From: Candidatus Bandiella numerosa
GTDB taxonomy: Bacteria; Pseudomonadota; Alphaproteobacteria; Rickettsiales; Midichloriaceae
Length of the DNA: 64,000 nucleotides
Assembly: GCF_029981845.1 (NCBI RefSeq)
Contig: NZ_CP104164.1
Location: 248,001-312,000, forward strand
Direction of reading: 5' to 3'
Positions 8,429 to 16,472 of the stretch are shown here, in pieces. Made by a program: the position numbers and the translations under genes. Positions within the stretch are counted from its first letter, which is position 1, and the number at the start of each line of letters is the position of its first letter. Below the pieces are notes generated by a model. The model was not told the DNA's origin. It worked only from the letters and a program-made list of their open reading frames with translations, and searched no databases.

Positions 8429-9309
8429 CATATATAATAAATGGAAAACTGATAGCTGAGGAGCTTCTTTCATCTATAAAAAAAGAAGTTAAGGATAAAT
8501 TTGAAATTATTAAAATGCGTCCAAAAATTGCAACAGTATTAATTGGAAATAACTCTGCAAGTAAAGTGTACGTTAATGCTAAGTTAAAGGCTGCTGAAAA
8601 TGTAGGTATAAATACAGAATTACTAACGTTTAACGAAGACATAAATAATAAAAAACTGTCTGAAATAATTACCACACTAAATGAGCGATCAGATATTACA
8701 GGCATATTAGTGCAATTACCATTGCCAAAACACTTAGATGAGCAAATTGTATTTGAAACTATTAATTATAAAAAAGATGTTGATGCTTTTGGTATTTACA
8801 ATATAGGACTGTTAAATCACTGGAAATCACAAATTATGCCCTGTACTCCACAAGGCATATTGTTTATCCTAAAAAAATATCTCAAAGATTTATCTGGTAA
8901 AAAAGTAGTAATCATTGGTAGATCAATTATTGTGGGACGCCCATTGGCATCGATTTTAATAAGAGAAAATTGTACTGTTACAGTTGTACATTCTAAAACG
9001 ATAAATATAAAAGAAGAATGTTCGTTAGCTGATATATTGATTGTAGCTACAGGTGTACCTAATTTAATAAAAGCAGATTGGGTCAAAAAAAACTCATTTG
9101 TAATTGACGTTGGGATTAGTAGAGTTAATAATAAAATTGTAGGTGATGTTGATTTTGAAAATGTTAAAAATTTTACATCCTTTATTACTCCAGTTCCTGG
9201 TGGCATTGGACCACTAACCGTTGCAAATTTACTACTTAATACTTTAAAGCTGTTTTTAATACAAAATAATTTATCTAGCGATGTTGCCTTTATTAAAAAC
9301 CACAATTGA
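8425..9309 (+). CDS. folD: Bifunctional methylenetetrahydrofolate dehydrogenase/cyclohydrolase
   Basis: FolD interconverts 5,10-methylene-THF and 10-formyl-THF, supplying one-carbon units for purines and fMet-tRNA. The 294-aa protein has the catalytic Y-V-x-x-K motif (VYVNAKLKAAENVGI), the substrate loop QLPLPKHLD, the NADP-binding GRSIIVGRPLA and the C-terminal signature TPVPGGIGPLTVANLL. Its ATG overlaps the stop of the upstream flavoprotein (ATGA), so both are read from one mRNA. Confidence 0.97.
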   Translation: MTYIINGKLIAEELLSSIKKEVKDKFEIIKMRPKIATVLIGNNSASKVYVNAKLKAAENVGINTELLTFNEDINNKKLSEIITTLNERSDITGILVQLPLPKHLDEQIVFETINYKKDVDAFGIYNIGLLNHWKSQIMPCTPQGILFILKKYLKDLSGKKVVIIGRSIIVGRPLASILIRENCTVTVVHSKTINIKEECSLADILIVATGVPNLIKADWVKKNSFVIDVGISRVNNKIVGDVDFENVKNFTSFITPVPGGIGPLTVANLLLNTLKLFLIQNNLSSDVAFIKNHN

Positions 9310-10168
9310 TATAACAAAAAAATTTTTTTTATGTTTTTATAAATCTATTGAAGACACAATAGCGCATGATGGTATAGAACACGCTGGGTATTTATCATTC
9401 TTACTTATGCTCTCTATTTTTCCCTTCTTATTCTTTCTTATGGCAACTATGAAATTCATTATTCCCATAAATTTATTAGAACAAATAATATCCTCTCTTT
9501 CAGATAATACTGAAATTACATTTGATAATTTAATTTATTTTTTAAAGCCAAGAATTCATGAAATTACTAATGCTCCTCCAAATAGCTTGCTAACTCTTGC
9601 TGTATTTACTGCAATTTGGACTGCTTCTTCTATATTTGAAGCAATTAGAACAATTTTAAATAAAGCAAATAGAGTTATTCATCCTCCTTCTTATTTATTT
9701 CGGCGCTTTATTAGTATCGTAGAATTTATAGTGTTGATATTTTTAACTATTTTTATAATGTTCTCTTTTGGAATATTCCCTACTTTAAAATCATACTTAT
9801 CTACCCTATTACATTTAAAAGACTCTCATTATTATCTTATTCTTGAACAAGAAACTAGATTGCTAAGAGATATTATTACTATTTTTTGTGGATTTTTTCT
9901 GATTTTATTTCTTTATTTCTTTCTACCTAATAAGAGACAAAATATTTTTAACAACATTCCTGGTACAATTTTAGTACTTCTTTTTTGGAATATATTTACT
10001 CGTTTATTTAAGTATTATTTATCTACTTTTTCCCAATTAAATGTAATTTATGGTAGTATTGTTGGTGTTATTATTGCGTTACTTTATTTTTATTTCTGTA
10101 GCATTATTTTTATCTTTGGCGCCGAATTTAATTATAACTTTTTTTATAATAAGAAACAAAATGGTTAA
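9281..10168 (+). CDS. YihY/UPF0761 (BrkB-like) integral membrane protein
   Basis: The 295-aa protein has about six transmembrane segments and the family signatures D-G-I-x-H-A-G-Y-L-S-F-L-L-M-L-S-I-F-P near the N-terminus and a glycine-containing final helix (YGSIVGVIIALLYFYF). The family was once annotated as RNase BN or serum-resistance protein BrkB; both assignments are doubtful and the function is open. The proposed start lies 29 bp inside folD. A later start would lose the conserved N-terminus. Confidence 0.8.
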   Translation: MLPLLKTTIDITKKFFLCFYKSIEDTIAHDGIEHAGYLSFLLMLSIFPFLFFLMATMKFIIPINLLEQIISSLSDNTEITFDNLIYFLKPRIHEITNAPPNSLLTLAVFTAIWTASSIFEAIRTILNKANRVIHPPSYLFRRFISIVEFIVLIFLTIFIMFSFGIFPTLKSYLSTLLHLKDSHYYLILEQETRLLRDIITIFCGFFLILFLYFFLPNKRQNIFNNIPGTILVLLFWNIFTRLFKYYLSTFSQLNVIYGSIVGVIIALLYFYFCSIIFIFGAEFNYNFFYNKKQNG

Positions 10169-10392
10169 ACACCTTGCCACTTTTATGTTAGTTATTTGTT
10201 AGTTTAATGTTAGTATTTTTTTTGTTAACTTTTATAAAATTTTATTAGTTAATATATTATATTTATTAATAATAACACATTATATATTAACATGCATATT
10301 CGCGACTTTTATTAGCTTTAAATGTTAATAAATGTTAAACTAACCAAACTAACAATACATATATAACTAATATAAAGTATTAATTGTAATAT
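10169..10392. other. Candidate chromosomal replication origin (hemE-linked)
   Basis: This 224-bp AT-rich gap sits immediately upstream of hemE, the position of oriC in Caulobacter crescentus and Rickettsia prowazekii. TGTTAG occurs three times with an exact 11-bp period (10186, 10197, 10208). CTAAC occurs inverted at 10340 and 10349. AAATGTTAAT/AAATGTTAAA is a 10-bp direct repeat at 10320-10339. TAAACTAAC (10336-10344) is the reverse complement of GTTAGTTTA (10198-10206). Several TTAA motifs that could serve CtrA are scattered in it. The plus strand looks C-rich before it and G-rich after it. No perfect DnaA box was seen. Confidence 0.45.
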
Positions 10393-11439
10393 ATGAAAAA
10401 ATTATTAATAGAAGAAGTACGAAACAAAAAACCGAATTCTATTCCTATTTGGTTTATGAGACAGGCTGGTAGGTATCTTAAAGAATACAGAGAAGAAAAA
10501 GAAAAACATGAATCTTTTTTATCAATGTGCCTAAATAGTGATTCAATGAAAGAGATAACGCTTCAGCCACTTAGAAGATTCAATTTAGATGCGGCAATTA
10601 TATTTTCAGATATATTGATAGTACCTTTTGCAATGGGATTAGAGTTAAACTTTATAAAAGGAGAAGGTCCAGTATTTTTAGAAAACTACGAAAAAAGAAT
10701 TGCAAAGATACAAAAAGGAGTAGATACATCAAGTATTTACAAGAAGGTATATGAAGGAATAGAAAAAGTACGTAAGGAAATAGAAATAAATCATAAAGAT
10801 AAGGCAATAATAGGTTTTGCAGGCTCTCCCTTTACAGTTGCATGCTATGTAATACAAGGAAGAGGATCAAGAGATTTTAACGAGGTAAGGAAATTATATT
10901 TTAATGAAAGAGAGAAATTTATAAAAGTAATAGAATTAATTACAGAAGAAACAAAAAGGTATTTAAAAGGACAGATTGATAGAGGAGTGGAGGTAGTTAA
11001 ATTATTTGATTCATGGGCAGGAATATTAGCAGAGGAGGAATTCGAAGAGTTAGTTATAAGACCAACACGAAATATAGTGGAAGAATTAAGAGATTATAAA
11101 AAAGATATAATAATAAACACTTTTCCAAAAGGAGTAGGAGTAAAGTATGAAGATTTTGTCAAAAAAGTAGAAACAGATATAATAGCAATAGATCATACAG
11201 TTCCAATAGAATGGGCAAAGGAAAAATTGCAGAAAAGTGCAACAATACAGGGAAATTTAGATAATGTAATATTGACAACCAAATATCCAGATATGAAGAA
11301 AAAGGTGATAAAAATATTAGATACTTTTTCAAAGGGAAGGTTTATATTTAACATGGGGCATGGGATGTTACCAGAAAGTAGAGTGGAAAAAGTAGAAGAA
11401 TTAATAAGTATTGTAAAAGAGTATGAAAGGAAAGGATAA
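10393..11439 (+). CDS. hemE: Uroporphyrinogen decarboxylase
   Basis: HemE decarboxylates the four acetate side chains of uroporphyrinogen III to give coproporphyrinogen III in haem synthesis. The 348-aa protein carries the signatures PIWFMRQAGRYLKEYR, GFAGSPFTVACYVIQG and FNMGHGMLPES. The coding strand is unusually purine-rich, with ATA, AGA and GGA codons preferred, a style shared with the following dnaB and unlike the upstream genes. Its 3' end overlaps dnaB by 17 bp. Confidence 0.97.
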   Translation: MKKLLIEEVRNKKPNSIPIWFMRQAGRYLKEYREEKEKHESFLSMCLNSDSMKEITLQPLRRFNLDAAIIFSDILIVPFAMGLELNFIKGEGPVFLENYEKRIAKIQKGVDTSSIYKKVYEGIEKVRKEIEINHKDKAIIGFAGSPFTVACYVIQGRGSRDFNEVRKLYFNEREKFIKVIELITEETKRYLKGQIDRGVEVVKLFDSWAGILAEEEFEELVIRPTRNIVEELRDYKKDIIINTFPKGVGVKYEDFVKKVETDIIAIDHTVPIEWAKEKLQKSATIQGNLDNVILTTKYPDMKKKVIKILDTFSKGRFIFNMGHGMLPESRVEKVEELISIVKEYERKG

Positions 11440-12859
11440 AGAAAAAAATATAGAAACAAGACCACATAATATAGAAGCAGAGCAAAATCTACTAGGTTTA
11501 TTGTTAAATAATAATGAAAATATGAATAAAATAGGAGATGTTCTTAGGGAAGAACATTTTTATTTACCACTACATGCAAAAATATATCAAGGAATAGGTA
11601 AATTAATGGATAAAGGATTAGTTTCTGATCCAATAACGATCAAAAATTATTTTGCCAAAGAAGAAATTTTTAAAGATGCACAAATAAATAGTTATGAGTA
11701 TTTATTAAAACTGGTAGAGGAATCACAGTTAAGTACAGATATAAGGACGTTAGCAAGAAATATATATGATACTTATTTAAGAAGAAAAATAATAGATATA
11801 GGAGAAGAAGGTATATTAAAAGCAAAAGAAGAAAAAATAGAAGAAGGGGGGGAAAATATAATAGAAGCTATGGAGCACGAACTTTATACATTAGCAAGTA
11901 GTGGAAATTATGATAATAAAGTATATAGCTTAACAGATTCAATAAAAGGAGCATTAGTAAAAATTGAGAAGTTATTAAAAAGCAAAAGAGAAATAAGTGG
12001 AATAGAAACGGGCTATATAGACTTAAATAAATACACAGGAGGTTTTCAAAGTTCAGATTTAATAATAATAGCAGGAAGACCATCAATGGGAAAAACAGCT
12101 CTTGCAGTAAATATTATGATAAGGGCGGCAAAATATTTTGTTAAAGAATCTAAGGAACAAGATACAAAAAAGAAATCTATTTGTTTTTTTTCGTTAGAAA
12201 TGTCAGCAGAGCAATTGGCATCTAGGATATTAGCAATAGAGACAAAAATAGACGGTTCTAAAATAAGAATAGGAAAAGTGAATAAAGGAGAATTTAAAAA
12301 TTTATCAGAGCAGATTTCTATTCTTAATGAATTACCTATAATCATAGATGATACACCAGCTTTGACAATATCAGCAATTAGAACAAAGGCTAGAAGAATG
12401 AAAAGGCAACATAATATTGGATTGTTGGTGATAGATTATTTGCAATTAATAAATAGTACAGGAAGAAATAAGGAAAATAGAGTTCAAGAAATAGCAGAGA
12501 TTTCGCAGGGACTAAAGGCAATAGCAAAAGAATTAGATATCCCGGTTATTACTGCTTCGCAATTATCAAGAGCGGTGGAATCAAGAGAGGATAAGAGACC
12601 ACTTCTGTCAGACTTAAGAGAAAGTGGAAATATAGAACAAGATGCAGATATAGTAATGTTTATTTATAGAGAAGAATATTATTTAAGTAGAAAAATACCT
12701 TCAACAGATGAGAAAAAATTGATAGAATGGCAAGAAAAAATGGAGAAGGTAGAAAATATAGCAGAAATAATAATAGCAAAGCAAAGAAATGGACCGGTGG
12801 GAAATTTTCACTTGAGATATGATAATAAAACAACAGCATTTGATAATTTAGAAAATTGA
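11423..12859 (+). CDS. dnaB: Replicative DNA helicase DnaB
   Basis: The 478-aa hexameric helicase unwinds DNA ahead of the replication fork. The N-terminal domain starts with R-P-H-N-I-E-A-E-Q-N-L-L-G. The RecA-like ATPase has Walker A AGRPSMGKTA (218-225) and Walker B LLVIDYLQLI, followed by SQLSRAVESR and LSDLRESGNIEQDAD. It directly follows hemE and the candidate origin. A hairpin terminator follows the stop codon. Confidence 0.97.
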   Translation: MKGKDKEKNIETRPHNIEAEQNLLGLLLNNNENMNKIGDVLREEHFYLPLHAKIYQGIGKLMDKGLVSDPITIKNYFAKEEIFKDAQINSYEYLLKLVEESQLSTDIRTLARNIYDTYLRRKIIDIGEEGILKAKEEKIEEGGENIIEAMEHELYTLASSGNYDNKVYSLTDSIKGALVKIEKLLKSKREISGIETGYIDLNKYTGGFQSSDLIIIAGRPSMGKTALAVNIMIRAAKYFVKESKEQDTKKKSICFFSLEMSAEQLASRILAIETKIDGSKIRIGKVNKGEFKNLSEQISILNELPIIIDDTPALTISAIRTKARRMKRQHNIGLLVIDYLQLINSTGRNKENRVQEIAEISQGLKAIAKELDIPVITASQLSRAVESREDKRPLLSDLRESGNIEQDADIVMFIYREEYYLSRKIPSTDEKKLIEWQEKMEKVENIAEIIIAKQRNGPVGNFHLRYDNKTTAFDNLEN

Positions 12860-12861
12860 GT

Positions 12862-12902
12862 AGGTGTTTATTTTACAATAAATGCACTCACACCTTGTTT
12901 TT
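12862..12902 (+). terminator. Rho-independent terminator after dnaB
   Basis: AGGTG (12862-12866) pairs with CACCT (12891-12895), with an inner TTTATT/AATAAA stem, and is followed by TGTTTTT. It starts 3 bp after the dnaB stop codon. The inner and outer stems are separated by unpaired bases, so the fold is imperfect. Confidence 0.55.
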
Positions 12903-13030
12903 AGCTAATTAGTATAATATAATCTCTCAGTGCACTAAAATTAGTGTATAGATGTTATCGGTTACTTCTTATTCTTGCGATTAAGAGATTATTGATAATG
13001 TTAAATTAATCAACATATTAAAGGTTACAA

Positions 13031-13243
13031 ATGAGACATACAGGTACCGTAAAATGGTATAATTCTACTAAGGGTTATGGTTTTATAACTCCTAAAGATA
13101 GCAAAAAAGACGTTTTTGTTCACAGTTCGGCACTTTCTAATTCAGGAATAGATGAGCTTCATGAAAATCAAAAAGTTGAGTACACATTGATAAAGAAGAA
13201 TGATAAAACTTCTGCTGATAACATTGTAGTTCTTAACGATTAG
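13031..13243 (+). CDS. Cold-shock protein (CspA family)
   Basis: This 70-aa single-stranded nucleic acid-binding protein carries RNP1 (K-G-Y-G-F-I) and RNP2 (D-V-F-V-H-S) and the opening T-G-T-V-K-W-Y-N. Csp proteins melt RNA structure and aid translation in the cytosol. A 5' leader of about 130 nt between the dnaB terminator and the start is of the length seen for cold-shock mRNAs, but I could not define a thermosensor fold. Confidence 0.93.
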   Translation: MRHTGTVKWYNSTKGYGFITPKDSKKDVFVHSSALSNSGIDELHENQKVEYTLIKKNDKTSADNIVVLND

Positions 13244-13433
13244 TCGTTACATTTACTATAGCATCAATATTTTAAATATTTACTACTGAACTTGGTTTGA
13301 CAGTATAAGTATCTGTTTTTTGAAGTGCATAAGAGTAAATTTCTGATTCAAAGTGGCAAATAGTTATTGCAAAACAATCAGTAGTAATATATAAGAATAT
13401 ATCATTTTTACTAGTTTTTAGGTGTATAAAATT

Positions 13434-14054
13434 ATGACGGAATTAGCGTTAATAGGTGAGGAAAAAAAAGGATCAGGAACTGGTTCTGCGAGAGCGTTAA
13501 GAAAAGAAGGAAAGATACCGGCAATAATTTATGGATTTGATGAAAATCACATGATTAGCTTGATTTATAAAGATTTTTTGAAAGAGTATCATAAGGGAAA
13601 TTTATCATCTAGGCTTTTAGAGGTAAAACTTGGTAAAAAAATTCTAAAAGTTATATCTAGAGAAGTGCAAACAGATCCTGTTACTGATAATCCCATTCAT
13701 ATAGATTTTCAATTAATAAAAGAAAATATTCCAATCAAGGTTTCAGTTAGGGTTAAGGTAATCAATAAAGACAAATCTCCTGGAATAAAAATAGGTGGAA
13801 TACTCAATATTGTAAGAAAGTATATAAGTTTGAATTGCATACCACAAAATATCCCGGAGTATTTAGAAATTGATATTTCCGGTTTCGAGATCGGAAGAAG
13901 CGTCCATATAAGTGATTTGATACTGCCAGAAGGAGTGGTACCAGTTGATAAGGATAACTTTACCGTTTTAACAATTGCAGGAAGAGTTGAAGAAAAAGAA
14001 GAAGAGAAGAGAGTGGGTGATGAAGCAACTGAAAATAAAGAACAAAAAGCATAA
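13434..14054 (+). CDS. rplY: 50S ribosomal protein L25/Ctc
   Basis: The 206-aa protein binds 5S rRNA. The N-terminal L25 domain reads G-S-A-R-A-L-R-K-E-G-K-I-P-A-I-I-Y-G, followed by the C-terminal TL5/Ctc beta domain (P-I-H-I-D-F-Q, L-P-E-G-V). A charged Glu/Lys-rich tail ends the protein. The ATG at 13434 is preferred over a GTG at 13422 because AGGTG at 13420-13424 is placed as its ribosome-binding site. The usual partner pth is not adjacent; trmFO follows after 12 bp. Confidence 0.92.
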   Translation: MTELALIGEEKKGSGTGSARALRKEGKIPAIIYGFDENHMISLIYKDFLKEYHKGNLSSRLLEVKLGKKILKVISREVQTDPVTDNPIHIDFQLIKENIPIKVSVRVKVINKDKSPGIKIGGILNIVRKYISLNCIPQNIPEYLEIDISGFEIGRSVHISDLILPEGVVPVDKDNFTVLTIAGRVEEKEEEKRVGDEATENKEQKA

Positions 14055-14066
14055 GTAATTAAATAA

Positions 14067-15377
14067 ATGCAAGTTAAGATAGTAGGAGGAGGCTTAGCTG
14101 GTTGTGAAGCCACTTGGCAACTTGCACAAAGAGGAATAGAAGTCACTCTTTACGAGATGAGGGGGATAGAGAGTACGTTTGCGCACAAGACTGATGGTCT
14201 AGCGGAATTGGTATGTTCAAATTCTTTGCGTTCTGATGATCCAAAAGTAGCAATTGGGCTGCTTCACCAAGAAATGAGAAAATTAGATTCGTTAATCATG
14301 AGTTCTGCAGATACAGCTAAAGTTCCTGCAGGTTCGGCATTGGCGGTAGATAGGGAGCTATTTTCCCATATAATTGAAGAAAAAATAACTAATCACCCTA
14401 ATATTAATTTAATTAGAGAGAGAGTAGATCGTATTCCTGAGGGAAATGTGATAATTGCGACGGGTCCGCTTACTTCAGAAGTTTTTGCATCTGAAATTTT
14501 GAGAATATGTGAAAATGAGGATTTTTTAGCATTTTTTGATGCAATTTCTCCAATAATTTATAAGGACAGTATAAATTTTGATATAGCTTGGTTCCAATCT
14601 AGATATGATAAAGGAGATGGAAAAGACTATATTAATTGTCCAATGACGCAAGAGGAATATTATAAATTTGTTGATAACTTAGTTGAAGCAGAAAAGGTGG
14701 AATTTAAAGAATGGGAAAAAAACACTCCTTATTTCAATGGATGCCTGCCTATAGAAGTTATGGCAGAAAGGGGGAGGGAAACTTTAAGATTTGGTCCAAT
14801 GAAGCCAGTTGGGTTAACAAATCCACAAACTGGTTCAAGAGCATATGCAGTAGTTCAACTGAGACAAGACAACAAAGAAGCTACATTATACAATGTTGTT
14901 GGGTTTCAAACAAAAATGAAATATGGTGAGCAGCAAAGAATTTTTAAAACAATTCCTGGCTTAGAAAATGCTGAATTTGCAAGGCTTGGAGGCATTCATA
15001 GAAATACTTTTATAAATAGTCCTAAGGTGCTTAATGCTAATTTGAGTATCAAAAATAATTCAAAACTAAAATTTGCTGGACAAATAACAGGTGTAGAGGG
15101 ATATGTAGAAAGTGCTGCTATAGGATTATTGTCAGGTTTATATATGTCATATGAATTAAACAATAAGCCAGCCCCTATTATTAGTAAATATACGGCCTTA
15201 GGTGCTTTAGCCAATTATATTACCGATGAATCCCACGCTATAAATTTTCAGCCAATGAACATAAATTTTGGCTTATTTCCTGATATCAATACAAAAAAGG
15301 GAGAAAACAAAAAAGCAATACAAGTTGAAAATGCTATGGTTAAATTTAACGAGTGGAAATCAAATAATAGTATCTGA
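14067..15377 (+). CDS. trmFO: Folate-dependent tRNA (uracil-54-C5)-methyltransferase
   Basis: TrmFO makes ribothymidine at position 54 of tRNA, using methylene-THF and FAD. The 436-aa protein opens with the FAD loop V-K-I-V-G-G-G-L-A-G-C-E-A and has the signatures LAELVCSNSLRSD, CPMTQEEYYKF, ETLRFGPMKPVGL and ITGVEGYVESAA. It is separate from the related mnmG at 61.9-63.7 kb. FolD in this window makes methylene-THF, the methyl donor. Confidence 0.96.
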   Translation: MQVKIVGGGLAGCEATWQLAQRGIEVTLYEMRGIESTFAHKTDGLAELVCSNSLRSDDPKVAIGLLHQEMRKLDSLIMSSADTAKVPAGSALAVDRELFSHIIEEKITNHPNINLIRERVDRIPEGNVIIATGPLTSEVFASEILRICENEDFLAFFDAISPIIYKDSINFDIAWFQSRYDKGDGKDYINCPMTQEEYYKFVDNLVEAEKVEFKEWEKNTPYFNGCLPIEVMAERGRETLRFGPMKPVGLTNPQTGSRAYAVVQLRQDNKEATLYNVVGFQTKMKYGEQQRIFKTIPGLENAEFARLGGIHRNTFINSPKVLNANLSIKNNSKLKFAGQITGVEGYVESAAIGLLSGLYMSYELNNKPAPIISKYTALGALANYITDESHAINFQPMNINFGLFPDINTKKGENKKAIQVENAMVKFNEWKSNNSI

Positions 15378-15383
15378 TAACTC

Positions 15384-15530
15384 ATGAATATCTTGCTATT
15401 TTTAATTCCTCTGGCATTATTTATCGCATTTTTAGGTGTATTAGGTATATTTTGGTCAGTTAAAAATAATCAATATGATGATTTAAAATTAAATAGCGAA
15501 AAGATACTTTACGATGAATCAGAAGAATAA
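15384..15530 (+). CDS. ccoS: cbb3-type cytochrome c oxidase assembly protein CcoS
   Basis: A 48-codon gene starts 6 bp after the trmFO stop codon. It encodes one transmembrane segment (residues 3-25) followed by the CcoS signature G-I-F-W-S-V-K-x-N-Q-Y-D-D-L and an acidic tail with I-L-Y-D-E. CcoS is needed to insert cofactors into cbb3 oxidase in the inner membrane, so a cbb3-type high-affinity terminal oxidase is predicted elsewhere in the genome. In other bacteria it lies beside the copper ATPase ccoI; here it is detached. Confidence 0.88.
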   Translation: MNILLFLIPLALFIAFLGVLGIFWSVKNNQYDDLKLNSEKILYDESEE

Positions 15531-15560
15531 GGTGAACGAACCTCTATGAGACTTATACGG

Positions 15561-15833
15561 GGTTAGTTACGCATAGTACTCTGGAGTTTCAAAAAGCTCT
15601 ACATTAATGATTAAAAGGATTATACAGAGTAATAAGAAATAATTAATTTTAAAAGCCAAGAAGCTGTATCTCTGTATATAAGCGGTATACAGAAGATTCG
15701 TAAAAAACAAAAAAAGAGTAATTTTTGATTAAATAAGTAATTCGATTGGAGCCAGAAAAACGACCGTTATTCTGATTAGAAGAAAATATAAGATATTTAT
15801 ATTGGAACTCCAGAGCGCTATGCGTAACTAACC
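15561..15833. mobile_element. 273-bp MITE-like element with 30-bp terminal inverted repeats
   Basis: The left end (15561-15590) begins GGTTAGTTACGCATAG. The right end (15804-15833) is its reverse complement at 27 of 30 positions, with 16 identical outer bases. The 213 bases between hold no convincing gene. A clear target duplication was not found. The right repeat supplies the last four codons and the stop of the adjoining recombinase remnant (ending V-S-Y-A). This suggests that insertion truncated or capped that gene. Confidence 0.7.
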
Positions 15834-16174
15834 ACATCTTTGGATATATCATATGTTTTTAAAATCTTCTGAACAGTACCAGTACCTATATTTAACTTTT
15901 TTGCTATCTTTAACATAGACATACCACCAGCTCTTAAGCTTAATACATCTTGAACTTTTTCTTCAAATATTATCGGTCTACCTAATTTAGTGCCACTTAT
16001 ACCGGTATCTATATAATATTTATAGATATCCCAATTAGATTTCTGAGCTACTCTTTCCAGTTGTAATTTTTGATTCTCAGTAATTTGATCATTTTTTGAA
16101 ACTCTCAAATAAAATGCAGTAATTTTATTTTTAGAAGTTTGATTACTATTCTTCTTATACTGCGCTTTGGCCAT
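15818..16174 (-). pseudogene. Serine recombinase/resolvase, internally deleted
   Basis: The 118-aa frame keeps the resolvase N-terminus with the nucleophile (F-Y-L-R-V-S-K-N-D-Q, Ser26) up to D-T-G-I-S-G-T-K at residue 63. It then jumps directly to a C-terminal HTH (G-R-P-I-I-F-E-E through I-A-K-K-L-N-I-G-T-G-T-V). Full-length resolvases are ~180-200 aa, so about 70-80 residues of the catalytic core and dimer helix are missing in frame. Its stop lies within the MITE-like inverted repeat. Its start overlaps the preceding toxin remnant (TAATG). It is probably an inactive recombinase, though it could still bind DNA. Confidence 0.7.
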
Positions 16175-16430
16175 TATATACTAAGCTTTAAATCTTTATA
16201 GAATCCTTCATGAGTTCCTAAAGATAGTAAATTATAGTGTGTGTCATAATTATAAGCTAATAACGTTATCTGATTAATCATATTAAATTTATAAACCTTA
16301 ACGCCATATAAATCCCCTTTTTTAGCTGAACCAATATGTGGATTTTTTAATATTTCTCTAACAGCTTCATCTAACTCTTTTTTCTAATTTGTATATAATT
16401 TTTGACAATATGTGTAGCAATTATCAGTTT
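16174..16430 (-). pseudogene. RelE/ParE-type toxin remnant
   Basis: From 16383 down to the stop at 16174 the minus strand encodes a 69-residue string starting KKELDEAVREILKNPHIG and ending L-G-T-H-E-G-F-Y-K-D-L-K. It has the GDLYGVKVYKF core typical of RelE/HigB-like mRNA interferases. An in-frame TAG at 16384-16386 cuts off the N-terminus. The missing part seems to continue in another frame (around 16387-16430), indicating a frameshift. No antitoxin gene lies beside it. Confidence 0.6.
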
Positions 16431-16472
16431 AATGTGCCATAATGGTATAGAATTAATAGCTATAGTTGTGTT

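Noticed and set aside
13295..13340. TTGACA near 13297 upstream of rplY as a promoter
   Set aside because: No TATAAT-like sequence at the right spacing; left unassigned.
16402..16407. TTGACA box upstream of the acidic protein gene as a promoter
   Set aside because: No acceptable -10 hexamer lies 16-19 bp downstream.
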